Positions 26,509 to 35,147 of a DNA stretch of 46,451 nt are shown here, piece after piece; the stretch's first letter is position 1; each line of letters begins with the position of its first letter. The stretch is from assembly GCA_021107755.1 (NCBI GenBank), contig JAIOSF010000017.1:1-46451 (forward strand). Direction: 5' to 3'. A program made the translations under genes and the position numbers. The DNA comes from Arcobacteraceae bacterium (GTDB lineage Bacteria > Campylobacterota > Campylobacteria > Campylobacterales > Arcobacteraceae). Under the pieces are notes generated by a model. That model saw only the letters and a program-made list of their open reading frames with translations. It was not told where the DNA came from and ran no database searches.

Positions 26509-27132
26509 TTAAGTTTTTTCAACAATGCTATCAAGATCATCTTTGATATTTAAGTTTGCCATCTTTTTAGAATCATTGCTTAAAACTTTTTCACAATCTT
26601 TACAAACAGATAAGAGATTTTCTAGATAATATTTTCCACCATCTTGAATAGGACGAATTAGGTGAATCTCAATTGTATTTAAAGTTACAACTTTACTACA
26701 TCGTAAACATCTTTTATGGTCTCTTATTATTAAAGCATTTTTCCTTTTTGCCCAATCAGGGGGCAGTTTATCTTTGTTGGGTTCACAGTTAAATACATAA
26801 CCATCCCATCTAAGAGATGTTGGTGTTGATTGAGGAAATTTATTTGGATCAAGGGTGAGGTTTTTGTATTGATCAAGAATATTACCAATAATAATATATT
26901 TTCTTAAATCAGGATTTTTTTCAATTTTACTAGTTTCAATAATTGTTAAATCAAATTTTATTTTTGGATAAGTTTCTTGAAGATAGTGTTTTAGTTTACT
27001 TATAAAAAGATCAAGTGATGTTTTAGGATAAAATAATTTAGCTATATGTTTTCTAAATGTGAAAACTAAAGCAAATATTATAGTTAACCAAACTATTGAT
27101 GATATGATGTAATCTAATCCTAAAAAGTGCAT
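26509..27132 (-). CDS. Membrane-anchored HNH-type endonuclease domain protein
   Basis: 207 residues. An N-terminal membrane segment at about 8-27 is followed by a middle region of about 90 residues with no known motif, then a zinc-binding HNH domain: CLRC, then IEIHLIRPIQDGGKYYLENL with the first His and the Asn, then CKDC. The domain is close to the 5-methylcytosine restriction-type HNH layout. A membrane anchor on an HNH nuclease is uncommon. Biological target unknown. The ribosome site is weak. Confidence 0.78.
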   Translation of the reverse strand: MHFLGLDYIISSIVWLTIIFALVFTFRKHIAKLFYPKTSLDLFISKLKHYLQETYPKIKFDLTIIETSKIEKNPDLRKYIIIGNILDQYKNLTLDPNKFPQSTPTSLRWDGYVFNCEPNKDKLPPDWAKRKNALIIRDHKRCLRCSKVVTLNTIEIHLIRPIQDGGKYYLENLLSVCKDCEKVLSNDSKKMANLNIKDDLDSIVEKT

Positions 27133-27210
27133 TGTTTCACAAACCTAATTTATTTTATTTTGATTATACTATAAAAATCTTATTTTCTAATATGTTTACT
27201 TCAAGTAATA

Positions 27211-27244
27211 AAAAAGGCAAAAGTTAAAAAACTCTTGCCTTTTC
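27211..27244 (-). terminator. Rho-independent terminator of the superoxide reductase gene
   Basis: GGCAAGAGTT and AACTTTTGCC form a stem with one G-U pair on the minus strand, flanked by A- and T-runs, so it can work in both directions. It lies about 30 bases after the gene stop. Confidence 0.8.
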
Positions 27245-27272
27245 TTTTCTATAGTATTTAATAATTAAGTAA

Positions 27273-27656
27273 TTAGTTAACAGTAACTTCTACTGGTGTA
27301 CCTTCCCAAATACCATGTTTTGTACAGTACCCATGAGCTACAAGATTTAATTTTTTCCCTGTTGGGATAATTGTAAATGTTGTAGTGTTATGCGCCTTAG
27401 TGTTTCCTAATGTTCCTGGTACATATGACGCTTTTGCTAACATTGTTTCACCATTAAAAAGTGTAATTGATTCAATATAGTGATCAAAATCATCTGGATG
27501 AGTATATTCGTTCCCCATTTTTACAGTTACTTCAAATGGTTCACCAGCAGTTGCAGTATCAGCACAGTGAATAAATGGACTATGTCTATCTATTAAGTCT
27601 TTTTTAGCTTCTCTCTCTACTTGGTCAATATCTACATATTTATTAATCTTTGGCAT
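27273..27656 (-). CDS. Superoxide reductase (neelaredoxin/desulfoferrodoxin family)
   Basis: Non-haem iron enzyme that reduces superoxide to hydrogen peroxide without making oxygen. The iron ligands expected for the family are all present: H25 in DRHSPFI, H53 and H59 in THPDDFDHYI, and C111 and H114 in HGYCTKHGIWEG. The 127-residue protein lacks the N-terminal rubredoxin-like domain, so it is the one-iron type. The Glu-Lys before the first ligand His in studied enzymes is Asp-Arg here (D23, R24). AAAGGAATTTAAT precedes the ATG. It may work with tpx in oxidative defence. Confidence 0.88.
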   Translation of the reverse strand: MPKINKYVDIDQVEREAKKDLIDRHSPFIHCADTATAGEPFEVTVKMGNEYTHPDDFDHYIESITLFNGETMLAKASYVPGTLGNTKAHNTTTFTIIPTGKKLNLVAHGYCTKHGIWEGTPVEVTVN

Positions 27657-27815
27657 ATTAAATTCCTTTGTTGTTTAAATTTTAAGAAGTATACAATAAA
27701 AATATTTAATATATAGGATAAAAATTGTCTTAATAGATAAGTTTAAGTTAATAGTAATTTTATTTTTATTCTATAAAGTTTTTGATACAATAACTTATAT
27801 TATAAGGATTGACTT

Positions 27816-30314
27816 ATGCATAATAACTTTACGACAACTCAATTACGATTTGATATATTTAAAAGATTATTTATTGTTTTTTCAATACTTTTAGTTATAT
27901 TAATTTATATTGTGTATTTAGCACAAAATAAAAGTTTTGAACAATATAATACAATATCACAAAAACATATTCATAAAACAATAAAACATACATTGAATCA
28001 TAATATAAATCAGTATAGGAACCTATTAATAAGACTTTTGATTATGGAGGATGTATCGAAGTATGTTGCTAATTTTGATAGAGAAGGTTTATATAAAGTA
28101 TTAAAGCCAAAATTCGATTTTCTAAAAAAAGAAAATCAATATTTTGCAACTTTGCATATTATTACAAAAGATGGAAAATCATTTTTAAGGGTTCATGCAA
28201 AAGAGCACTTTGGTGATAATATTATGCAATTAAGACCTATGGTACAAGAGATAATGAAAAATAAAACTACTCTAATAGGCTATGAAACTGGACTTCATGC
28301 TACTGCATTTAGAATAATTATGCCTTTATATAATGGGAAAGAGTTTTTAGGTTCTATAGGTATTGGTATAAATCCAAATTATTTTATTAGTCAGATATCA
28401 GAGTTATTAAGTGAACAAGGAATGTTATTTTTAGAAGATCAACATTTAAAACTTTTTTCTACAAATATTGATTTTAAAATAGGAAACTATAGATTACAAA
28501 CAAAAATAAGTGAAAAAACAAAAGAGTTGCTTAATGCTTTACCTAAAGGATATGCATTTGAAGACTCTATCCAAATCACTTTAAATGATAGAATATATTT
28601 TATCCATTATGAAAATTTAAAAGATTATGATAATCATACATTAGGAAAATATCTTTTCTTTGAAGATATTACTGATAGGATAAATAGTCACAATAGTATA
28701 AGATGGCAGCTTATTGCAGTAGTTATTTTGTTTATTATTATTGTTTTTATTTTGGTAAGTGGTTCTATTATGAAATTTTCAAGACAACTAAATAGGTTTT
28801 ATCAAGATATTATAAACACTACTGAAGAAAATGAATCTTATTTAAAAGCAGTAGAGAATGGTTCAAAAAATCTTATTTGTACAATATTCAAGGGAGAGAT
28901 TTTTACAGTAAATAACGCTTTTTTAGAATTTATGGAGTATAAAAGTTTAGATACTTTTAAACAGCAACATAAATTACTTAGTGAACTTTTTGTTAAAAGA
29001 GCTGGTTATTTAGATAGAATAATAGATGGTAAAGATTGGTTTAAATATGTGGTGGAAAAGCCTAATAAAATGCATAAAGTTATTTTTCAAAAAGACTCAC
29101 AAGAGTATATTTTTAGTGTAACTGTATCAAAAGTTAAAATTAACAATGATAGAAGATACTTAGTTACATTTTCAGATATAACAGAGATAGAAACAATTAA
29201 AAATAGATATGAATTTGCTATTAATGCTGCACAAGATGGTATATGGGATTGGAATTTACAAACAAATGAACTCTATTTTACTCCTCAGTGGAAGAAACAA
29301 TTGGGATATGAAGATAATGAATTGAAAAATGCTTTATCTACTTGGGAAGAGCATATCCATCCAGACGACAAAGAACAAGCAGTAAAAGATATTCAAGCAA
29401 GTCATAATAATGAAACAGAGTTTTATGAAAATATTCATAGACTTAAACACAAAGATGGGCATTGGGTTTGGATACTTGACAGGGGACAAACGATATTTGA
29501 TGAAAATGGGCTTGCAGTACGGATGATTGGTTCTCATACAGATATAACAAAAATCAAAGAATTAGAAGAGGAAATTAAAGAAAAAGATAAAGTTATGATG
29601 ACTCAATCACGAAGTGCTGCAATGGGTGAAATGATTAGTATGATAGCACATCAATGGAGACAACCACTTGCCGTCATATCTATGGATGCAAACAATATTT
29701 TAGCTGATATTGAACTAGATATGGTAGAGCAAGAAAGCCTAAAAGAGATATCTTTAGAGATTATTAATCAAACAAATGAATTGTCAAAAACTATTGATGA
29801 TTTTAAAGAGTTTTTCAAGCCAGTGAAAGAATCAGAAATGGTCCTTGTAGAAGAGGTAATTAAAAGAGCCTTTAGTGTAGTTGGAAAATCATTAGAAAAT
29901 AATAATGTAGCGGTTCGTAAAATTTTTAGTAGTAAACAAGAGATTGACACTTATTCAAGAGAACTTATGCAAGTTTTTATAAATATCTTAAATAATGCAA
30001 AAGAGGTTTTAATTGAAAAAAATGTTCAAGCTAAAGAGATTTTAATAGAACTAGAAGATACAGAAGATACAATAATAATAAAGATATGTGATAATGCTGG
30101 TGGAATACCAGATTCTATTATTGATAAAATTTTCGAACCATATTTTAGTACTAAAGATGCGAAAACTGGTACAGGACTTGGATTATATATGAGTAAAACA
30201 ATTATTGAAAAACACTTAAGTGGAACTTTAAGAGTTATTAATACACATGAGGGTGCATGTTTTATTATAGAGTTGCCTTTTAAAAAGGCCAACAAAAATA
30301 TTGAGGATAAATAG
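27816..30314 (+). CDS. PAS-domain sensor histidine kinase
   Basis: 832-residue membrane kinase. Membrane segments at about 18-38 and 297-320 flank an extracytoplasmic sensor of about 250 residues with a Cache-like appearance. Two PAS domains follow (about 340-455 and 465-590; the second has WDWNLQTNELYFTPQWKKQL and IHPDD, a PAS_3-type pattern with PAC). The H-box is SMIAHQWRQPLAVI with H612; the ATPase domain has NILNNAKEVL, DNAGGIPD and GTGLGLYMSK. AAGGATTGACTT precedes the ATG. It heads a cluster with three receiver genes, its likely targets. Signal unknown. Confidence 0.92.
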   Translation: MHNNFTTTQLRFDIFKRLFIVFSILLVILIYIVYLAQNKSFEQYNTISQKHIHKTIKHTLNHNINQYRNLLIRLLIMEDVSKYVANFDREGLYKVLKPKFDFLKKENQYFATLHIITKDGKSFLRVHAKEHFGDNIMQLRPMVQEIMKNKTTLIGYETGLHATAFRIIMPLYNGKEFLGSIGIGINPNYFISQISELLSEQGMLFLEDQHLKLFSTNIDFKIGNYRLQTKISEKTKELLNALPKGYAFEDSIQITLNDRIYFIHYENLKDYDNHTLGKYLFFEDITDRINSHNSIRWQLIAVVILFIIIVFILVSGSIMKFSRQLNRFYQDIINTTEENESYLKAVENGSKNLICTIFKGEIFTVNNAFLEFMEYKSLDTFKQQHKLLSELFVKRAGYLDRIIDGKDWFKYVVEKPNKMHKVIFQKDSQEYIFSVTVSKVKINNDRRYLVTFSDITEIETIKNRYEFAINAAQDGIWDWNLQTNELYFTPQWKKQLGYEDNELKNALSTWEEHIHPDDKEQAVKDIQASHNNETEFYENIHRLKHKDGHWVWILDRGQTIFDENGLAVRMIGSHTDITKIKELEEEIKEKDKVMMTQSRSAAMGEMISMIAHQWRQPLAVISMDANNILADIELDMVEQESLKEISLEIINQTNELSKTIDDFKEFFKPVKESEMVLVEEVIKRAFSVVGKSLENNNVAVRKIFSSKQEIDTYSRELMQVFINILNNAKEVLIEKNVQAKEILIELEDTEDTIIIKICDNAGGIPDSIIDKIFEPYFSTKDAKTGTGLGLYMSKTIIEKHLSGTLRVINTHEGACFIIELPFKKANKNIEDK

Positions 30315-30710
30315 ATGGAAGATATAAAAACACTAAAAGATACATTAAAAGATATTAAAATATTGTTTGTTGATGATGAGGAAGATATTAGAAATGGTAC
30401 AGGTTCTTTTTTAAAAAAGTTTTTTGATAATGTAATAATATGTTCAAATGGGGAAGAGGGACTTCAAGCTTTTAAAGAAAGTCAAGATATTCAAGTGGTT
30501 ATATCTGATGTTTTAATGCCAAAAATGACTGGTACTATAATGGTAGAAGAGATTAAAAAGATTAATCCAGATATTTTTATTATTTTTATATCAGCATCAA
30601 GAGGTGTAGAGTTTAAAAAAGAATCAAATAATGATATATTTGTTAAAAAACCATTGTCTTATAATGATATGAAAGATCTTTTAATAAAAATAAATGAGGT
30701 AGTAATATGA
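30315..30710 (+). CDS. Single-domain response regulator (CheY-like receiver)
   Basis: 131-residue receiver without an output domain. The acidic pocket is VDDEED near residue 19-24, the phosphoacceptor D65 lies in ISDVLMPK, and the conserved Lys is in FVKKPLS. It starts directly after the kinase stop and overlaps the next gene by 4 bases. It is likely phosphorylated by the upstream kinase and may relay to the next regulators. Confidence 0.9.
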   Translation: MEDIKTLKDTLKDIKILFVDDEEDIRNGTGSFLKKFFDNVIICSNGEEGLQAFKESQDIQVVISDVLMPKMTGTIMVEEIKKINPDIFIIFISASRGVEFKKESNNDIFVKKPLSYNDMKDLLIKINEVVI

Positions 30711-31834
30711 GTGATTTAGTAAAACTTAAAGGTATAACACAAAACTTAACAGTATTGTATGTGGAAGATAGTGCTATTCTATTAAAAAGAATGGGTACTT
30801 TTTTAAATCATCTTTTTAAAGAGGTATATCAAGCTCAAAATGGGAAAGAGGGTTTAGAAAGTTATAAGCAAAATAAACCTGATATTGTTATTACCGATTT
30901 AAATATGCCAGTTATGAGTGGTCATGAGATGATAAAAAATCTAAAACAGATAGACCAAAATATCAATATAATAGTAGTTTCAGCGTATTCAGATACAGAA
31001 AATTTACTAGAATCAATTCATTTGGGTGTTGTTGATTTTGTACCAAAACCAGTGGATAGTAATCTTTTTCAAGAGGTATTGTTAAAAGTTGCAACAAAAG
31101 CAGCTCAGGAGCCTATTAATACTATTTCTACAAATAAAGTGAATACAAATCTAAATGATGAGATGTTTAAAAAATTGAATATTGTATACAAAAGTCACAA
31201 TCAGATTGAGTTTATTAATCACTATAAAGGGGTTCCTATTTTAAATAAAGGAATTATTAAAGCTATTGATACAAATTCAGTTACAGTTGAAGTTCCTTTT
31301 TTCCAAGGTATGGCAATTAAATATGAGGGGAAGACAGTTTTAGATTCAGAATTATTTGATAAGTCAATAGAAGCAAAATTAGAAATAATAAATGGACATA
31401 ATGGTACGCTAAAACTTTGTGATTTAAGATACTTAAATTTAGCAACAATGAAACGAAGACAAATAAGTGTAGAACCAGGGAAAAGTTTTTCGGTTGTAAC
31501 ACAATATAAAGAAGAGATTTTAGAAACAAAAGTGAAACATCTATCAACAGATTTTATATCATTAGTTATAGACAATGTTCAATTAACATTTAGTGAGGGA
31601 GATCAACTTAACTTAGAGTTTGAAATAAAAAGAACAGAAAATAGACATACTTTAAAACCAATAAAAATAGTTACTCAAGGGGAAGTATATATTATTGATA
31701 CAAATAATACAAAACAAAAAGTACTTATGGTTTTATTTGAGTTAGATAATAATGAAAAAACTATTTTAGAATCTTATATTGAACATAGAAGATTAGATTT
31801 AGTAGTAGAGTTTAAACAACTTAATAAAAGTTAG
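30707..31834 (+). CDS. Response regulator with PilZ-like C-terminal output
   Basis: 375 residues. Receiver domain at 10-130 with phosphoacceptor D64 in ITDLNMPVMSG and the Lys in FVPKPVD. The rest (about 150-370) is two beta-rich segments; the second begins KRRQISVEPGKSF, which resembles the basic start of a PilZ cyclic di-GMP-binding domain, followed by VKHLSTDFISLVI. The PilZ motif is imperfect, so cyclic di-GMP binding is inferred. The neighbouring HD-GYP gene makes a cyclic di-GMP link plausible. Confidence 0.8.
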   Translation: MSDLVKLKGITQNLTVLYVEDSAILLKRMGTFLNHLFKEVYQAQNGKEGLESYKQNKPDIVITDLNMPVMSGHEMIKNLKQIDQNINIIVVSAYSDTENLLESIHLGVVDFVPKPVDSNLFQEVLLKVATKAAQEPINTISTNKVNTNLNDEMFKKLNIVYKSHNQIEFINHYKGVPILNKGIIKAIDTNSVTVEVPFFQGMAIKYEGKTVLDSELFDKSIEAKLEIINGHNGTLKLCDLRYLNLATMKRRQISVEPGKSFSVVTQYKEEILETKVKHLSTDFISLVIDNVQLTFSEGDQLNLEFEIKRTENRHTLKPIKIVTQGEVYIIDTNNTKQKVLMVLFELDNNEKTILESYIEHRRLDLVVEFKQLNKS

Positions 31835-31839
31835 TATTA

Positions 31840-32184
31840 ATGAATAGTGATATTGCTCAATTAAAAGATATAGCTCAAGAGCTAAGCGTCCTTTATGTAG
31901 AGGATGAGGAAAAACTAAGAGATGGTGTTTCTAGTTATCTAAGCAAATTTTTTAAAATAGTAGATGTTGCAAGTAATGGAAAAGAGGGACTAGAGTATTT
32001 TAGAAAATTTCAGTATGATTTGATTATTACAGATATAAATATGCCACTTCTTAGTGGACTAGAGATGGCAAAAGAGATAAAAAAAATAAATGAAAATCAA
32101 AATATACTAATTGTTTCTGCCTATTCAGATACACAGAACTTTATAAAACCACATTTAAAATTAAACAATTTAAAGAAAGTATAG
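31840..32184 (+). CDS. Receiver domain, 5' part of a broken receiver/HD-GYP gene
   Basis: 114 residues that match the first four-fifths of a receiver domain: EDEEK acidic pocket, ITDINMPLLSG with the phosphoacceptor Asp, IVSAYSDTQNF. The expected next 11 or so residues (a helix and strand before Lys-Pro) are missing, and after IKP the frame closes in a TAG. The missing end of the domain (KQFKESIEYKSLLEQL) is readable in the next frame and leads straight into the HD-GYP part. So this was one gene with what follows. Confidence 0.8.
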   Translation: MNSDIAQLKDIAQELSVLYVEDEEKLRDGVSSYLSKFFKIVDVASNGKEGLEYFRKFQYDLIITDINMPLLSGLEMAKEIKKINENQNILIVSAYSDTQNFIKPHLKLNNLKKV

Positions 32185-32231
32185 AATATAAATCTCTTTT
32201 AGAACAGCTTATTGAAACTAAAACAGAAGAT

Positions 32232-33260
32232 GTGAAAGAGCTACAAAAACAAAAAATATATAACTATAAAAACACCTTATATGCTTTAGTAAAAATGGTG
32301 GAAGATAGAGATACCTATACAGGTGGACATTCATTACGAGTTGCTAAATATTCTAAATTGATTGCTCAAAATTTAAATTTAGATGAAGAAACTTGTGAAA
32401 ATATTTATGAGGCTGGAATTCTTCATGATATAGGTAAAATAGCAATACCTGATAATGTGTTATTAAAGCCAGGAAGTTTAAATGATTTAGAATATACACT
32501 TATACAAGAACATGTCAACTTAGGAGTGAAAATGCTTTCTAAGGTACCTATGTTTAAAGAGCTTGCAAAATTTATTGATGGACATCATGAAAGATTAGAT
32601 GGAAGTGGATATCCAAAAGGTTTAAAAGGGGAACAGATTGCATTAGAATCTCAAATTATGGCAATATCTGATGCTTTTGACGCTATGACAACAAGTAGAA
32701 TTTATAAAGCACGAAAGAGTATTCCTGAGGCGCTTAATGAGTTGGAAAGTCTTTCAGGAAAACATTATAGCGAAGATGTTACAAAAAGTGCAATAGCTGT
32801 ATTAAAGGATATAATAATTGATAATAATATCTCTCAACTTCCAACTACACAGATAGAAAAAGAAAGATTTTCTTATTTTTATAAAGATCAAACTACCCAA
32901 AGTTACAACAGCAACTATTTAGATTTAGTCTTAAGACAAAATAGTTATGATGAAAAATATAAATATCTTTATATAATATCTATACATAATCTAAATCAAG
33001 TAAATATAACCTACGGTTGGGAACAAGGAAGTGAGTTCTTAAAAGATTTTTATCAAAAATTAAAAAATATTTTTAGTGAATATAATATATTTAGAGTTTT
33101 TAGTGATGATTTTATAATATTAAGTGATGTAGAGTTGAATATTGATAGAGAAGTGATTCAAAGTTGTATATCAAAAAAGGAGATCTCTTTTGATATACAA
33201 ACTTATGATATTGTTAAAGAAAAAATAGATTCTATACAAAGTATAGATATTTTACAATAA
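32232..33260 (+). CDS. HD-GYP domain with degenerate GGDEF domain, 3' part of a broken gene
   Basis: Frame open upstream past 32163 but the first usable start is the GTG at 32232. Residues 14-190 form an HD-GYP cyclic di-GMP phosphodiesterase domain: GGHSLRVAKYS, LHDIGKIAIPDNVLLKPG, DGHHERLDGSGYPKGLKG. Residues 205-340 look like a degenerate diguanylate cyclase domain in which the GGDEF signature is FSDDF (FRVFSDDFIIL), so cyclase activity is unlikely. The HD-GYP catalytic residues are intact, so an unregulated fragment could still be active if translated. Confidence 0.8.
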   Translation: MKELQKQKIYNYKNTLYALVKMVEDRDTYTGGHSLRVAKYSKLIAQNLNLDEETCENIYEAGILHDIGKIAIPDNVLLKPGSLNDLEYTLIQEHVNLGVKMLSKVPMFKELAKFIDGHHERLDGSGYPKGLKGEQIALESQIMAISDAFDAMTTSRIYKARKSIPEALNELESLSGKHYSEDVTKSAIAVLKDIIIDNNISQLPTTQIEKERFSYFYKDQTTQSYNSNYLDLVLRQNSYDEKYKYLYIISIHNLNQVNITYGWEQGSEFLKDFYQKLKNIFSEYNIFRVFSDDFIILSDVELNIDREVIQSCISKKEISFDIQTYDIVKEKIDSIQSIDILQ

Positions 33261-33262
33261 AC

Positions 33263-34147
33263 CTATTTTACATCTAGCCCTGTTTGATTAACATTGTGAT
33301 TGAGTCCTAAATCCTTTGGATCAATTCCAAGTGCAATACCAACCATTTGAGGTAAGTGAAGTATAGCGATATCTACAGGTCTTCCCATCTCTTTACTTAT
33401 ACCATGTTGTTGAACATCCATTCGAAGATGACATAGTGGACAAGGTGTTACCATCATATCTGCATTATTATCAATTGCATCAAGCATAGCTGTTCCACTC
33501 AATCTATTTGCAGTTTGTGGGTTTTGTAACTCTACATGAAATCCACAACATTTATTTTTAGATTCATACTCAACAGCGTTTCCACCAAGTGCAATTACTA
33601 GGTTATCTAGTGAAGTTGGTTTATATGCATTTTCTCCACCATTTGTTTTATTTTGTAAATGGCTTGGTCTAATATTGTGACAACCGTAAAATGAAGCTAC
33701 ATTAATATCAGCAATTGGGTTTGTAACTTTAGTTGCAATTTGATCATATCCATAATCATCTTGAAGAGCATATAAGAAGTGTTTTACTTCACTTGTCCCT
33801 TTATATTCCAGTCCTATTTCTGCTAGTTTCTCATTTACTTTTGCTTTGAGTTCTGGGTCATTATCAAGTCTATCTTTTGTTAAAGCAGTATTGAGTTGAC
33901 AAGTATTACAAATAGTTACCATAGTAAGTCCTAACTTTTCTGCATAACAAAGATTTCTAGCATTTAATGTAAGTGAAAGCATATCATCAAAATCTTGTAA
34001 ATGACTAGCTCCACAACAACTTGCTTCATCAAGTAATATCAACTCAATTCCTAGTTTTTCTGCAATCGCTATTGTTGATTTTAAAAGTTCAGGAGTTGAT
34101 TCTCTTGCTGTACAACCTGTGTATAAAGCATATTTTAATTTTTCCAT
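33263..34147 (-). CDS. HdrB-like Cys-rich subunit of succinate dehydrogenase/fumarate reductase (SdhE/MfrE type)
   Basis: Third subunit of the SdhABE-type complex, replacing the membrane cytochrome b; related to heterodisulfide reductase subunit HdrB. Two CCG domains supply cluster ligands: C12, C44, C45, C80, C83 in the first, and C156, C200, C201 (CCGFHVE), C236, C239 (CPLC) in the second. Length 294 is typical. It probably passes electrons between the SdhB clusters and the quinone pool. Ten bases after sdhB. It is not the flavinylation factor also called SdhE. Confidence 0.88.
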   Translation of the reverse strand: MEKLKYALYTGCTARESTPELLKSTIAIAEKLGIELILLDEASCCGASHLQDFDDMLSLTLNARNLCYAEKLGLTMVTICNTCQLNTALTKDRLDNDPELKAKVNEKLAEIGLEYKGTSEVKHFLYALQDDYGYDQIATKVTNPIADINVASFYGCHNIRPSHLQNKTNGGENAYKPTSLDNLVIALGGNAVEYESKNKCCGFHVELQNPQTANRLSGTAMLDAIDNNADMMVTPCPLCHLRMDVQQHGISKEMGRPVDIAILHLPQMVGIALGIDPKDLGLNHNVNQTGLDVK

Positions 34148-34157
34148 AATTTTACTC

Positions 34158-35141
34158 CTAGTACTTCACTGTTGAAGCTATATCAACAAGTTTTTTTATT
34201 TCATCTAAATTTTTAGATTTTGGCATATTCCATGGCATTACTATTTTCCCTTTTCTAAACATAGCGATTGCCTCTGGGATATGTTTCATAACACCAAAGT
34301 TACCTTCACTATATCTTACAAGTTCACCCTCATCTAATATACCGTGTTTTTTAATAGACCATTTAAATCCAACAGCATGTCTTACAGCTGCGTTATCTAG
34401 TGATTTTTCCTCTTGGAATGTTTGTAAGTGTAGTTTTGTAATTTTCCCTATTGGGTCTAACTCTTTTGGACACGCTTCAGCACATTCGTTACATTTTACA
34501 CAATCCCAAATACCGCTCCCTAGTTTTTGAAGAGTGTCTAGCCTTTCATGTTGCGCATTGTCTCTTACATCAGCATTAAATCGCCATGCTTTTGTAAGTG
34601 CCATTGGTCCTAGATATTCACTATTTACTTCAACTGCAGGACAGGCATAAAAACAGTTACCACAAGCGATACAATAATCAGCTTCATCTATTAGTTCAGC
34701 TTGTTGTTGAGTAACAATATTTTCTTGTGTTGGGAACTCATCTATATCTGTTACAACAAAAGGTTTTACTGCATCATATTTTTGCCAGAAGTTTTCTTTA
34801 TCTATAACCATATCTTTATAGGCTCTTTTGATATCTTGTGGTTCGATTGTTAACTCTTCACCAAATACCTCTACAAGTTCAAATACATTGTCTTTACATG
34901 CAAGAGTTGGTTTTTGGTTTACTTTAATTGCACAACTTCCACAAATACCATGTCTACAACTTCTTCTATATGAAAAGCTTCCGTCATGTTCCCATTTGAT
35001 TCTGTTCATTACATCAAGTACAAGTTCATCTTGATTTACATCCATCTCAACTGTATCGTAATGAGGGAGATAGTCTGTATCTTTATTAAATCTAAAAACT
35101 TTAAAAGTTAATTTTTTTGTTCCATGTTTGTGACTCATCAT
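34158..35141 (-). CDS. sdhB: Succinate dehydrogenase/fumarate reductase iron-sulfur subunit
   Basis: Electron-transfer subunit. The N-terminal plant-type ferredoxin domain has C62, C67, C70 and C82 for a [2Fe-2S] cluster (SCRHGICGSCAI). The C-terminal helical domain has two Cx2Cx2Cx3C sets, C157-C160-C163-C167 and C214-C217-C220-C224, with a full extra cysteine at the position that makes a [3Fe-4S] cluster in classical enzymes; this fits the E-type enzymes. 327 residues, longer than the usual 240. GGAGATA precedes two ATG codons; either may start. Confidence 0.94.
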   Translation of the reverse strand: MMSHKHGTKKLTFKVFRFNKDTDYLPHYDTVEMDVNQDELVLDVMNRIKWEHDGSFSYRRSCRHGICGSCAIKVNQKPTLACKDNVFELVEVFGEELTIEPQDIKRAYKDMVIDKENFWQKYDAVKPFVVTDIDEFPTQENIVTQQQAELIDEADYCIACGNCFYACPAVEVNSEYLGPMALTKAWRFNADVRDNAQHERLDTLQKLGSGIWDCVKCNECAEACPKELDPIGKITKLHLQTFQEEKSLDNAAVRHAVGFKWSIKKHGILDEGELVRYSEGNFGVMKHIPEAIAMFRKGKIVMPWNMPKSKNLDEIKKLVDIASTVKY

Positions 35142-35147
35142 TATCTC

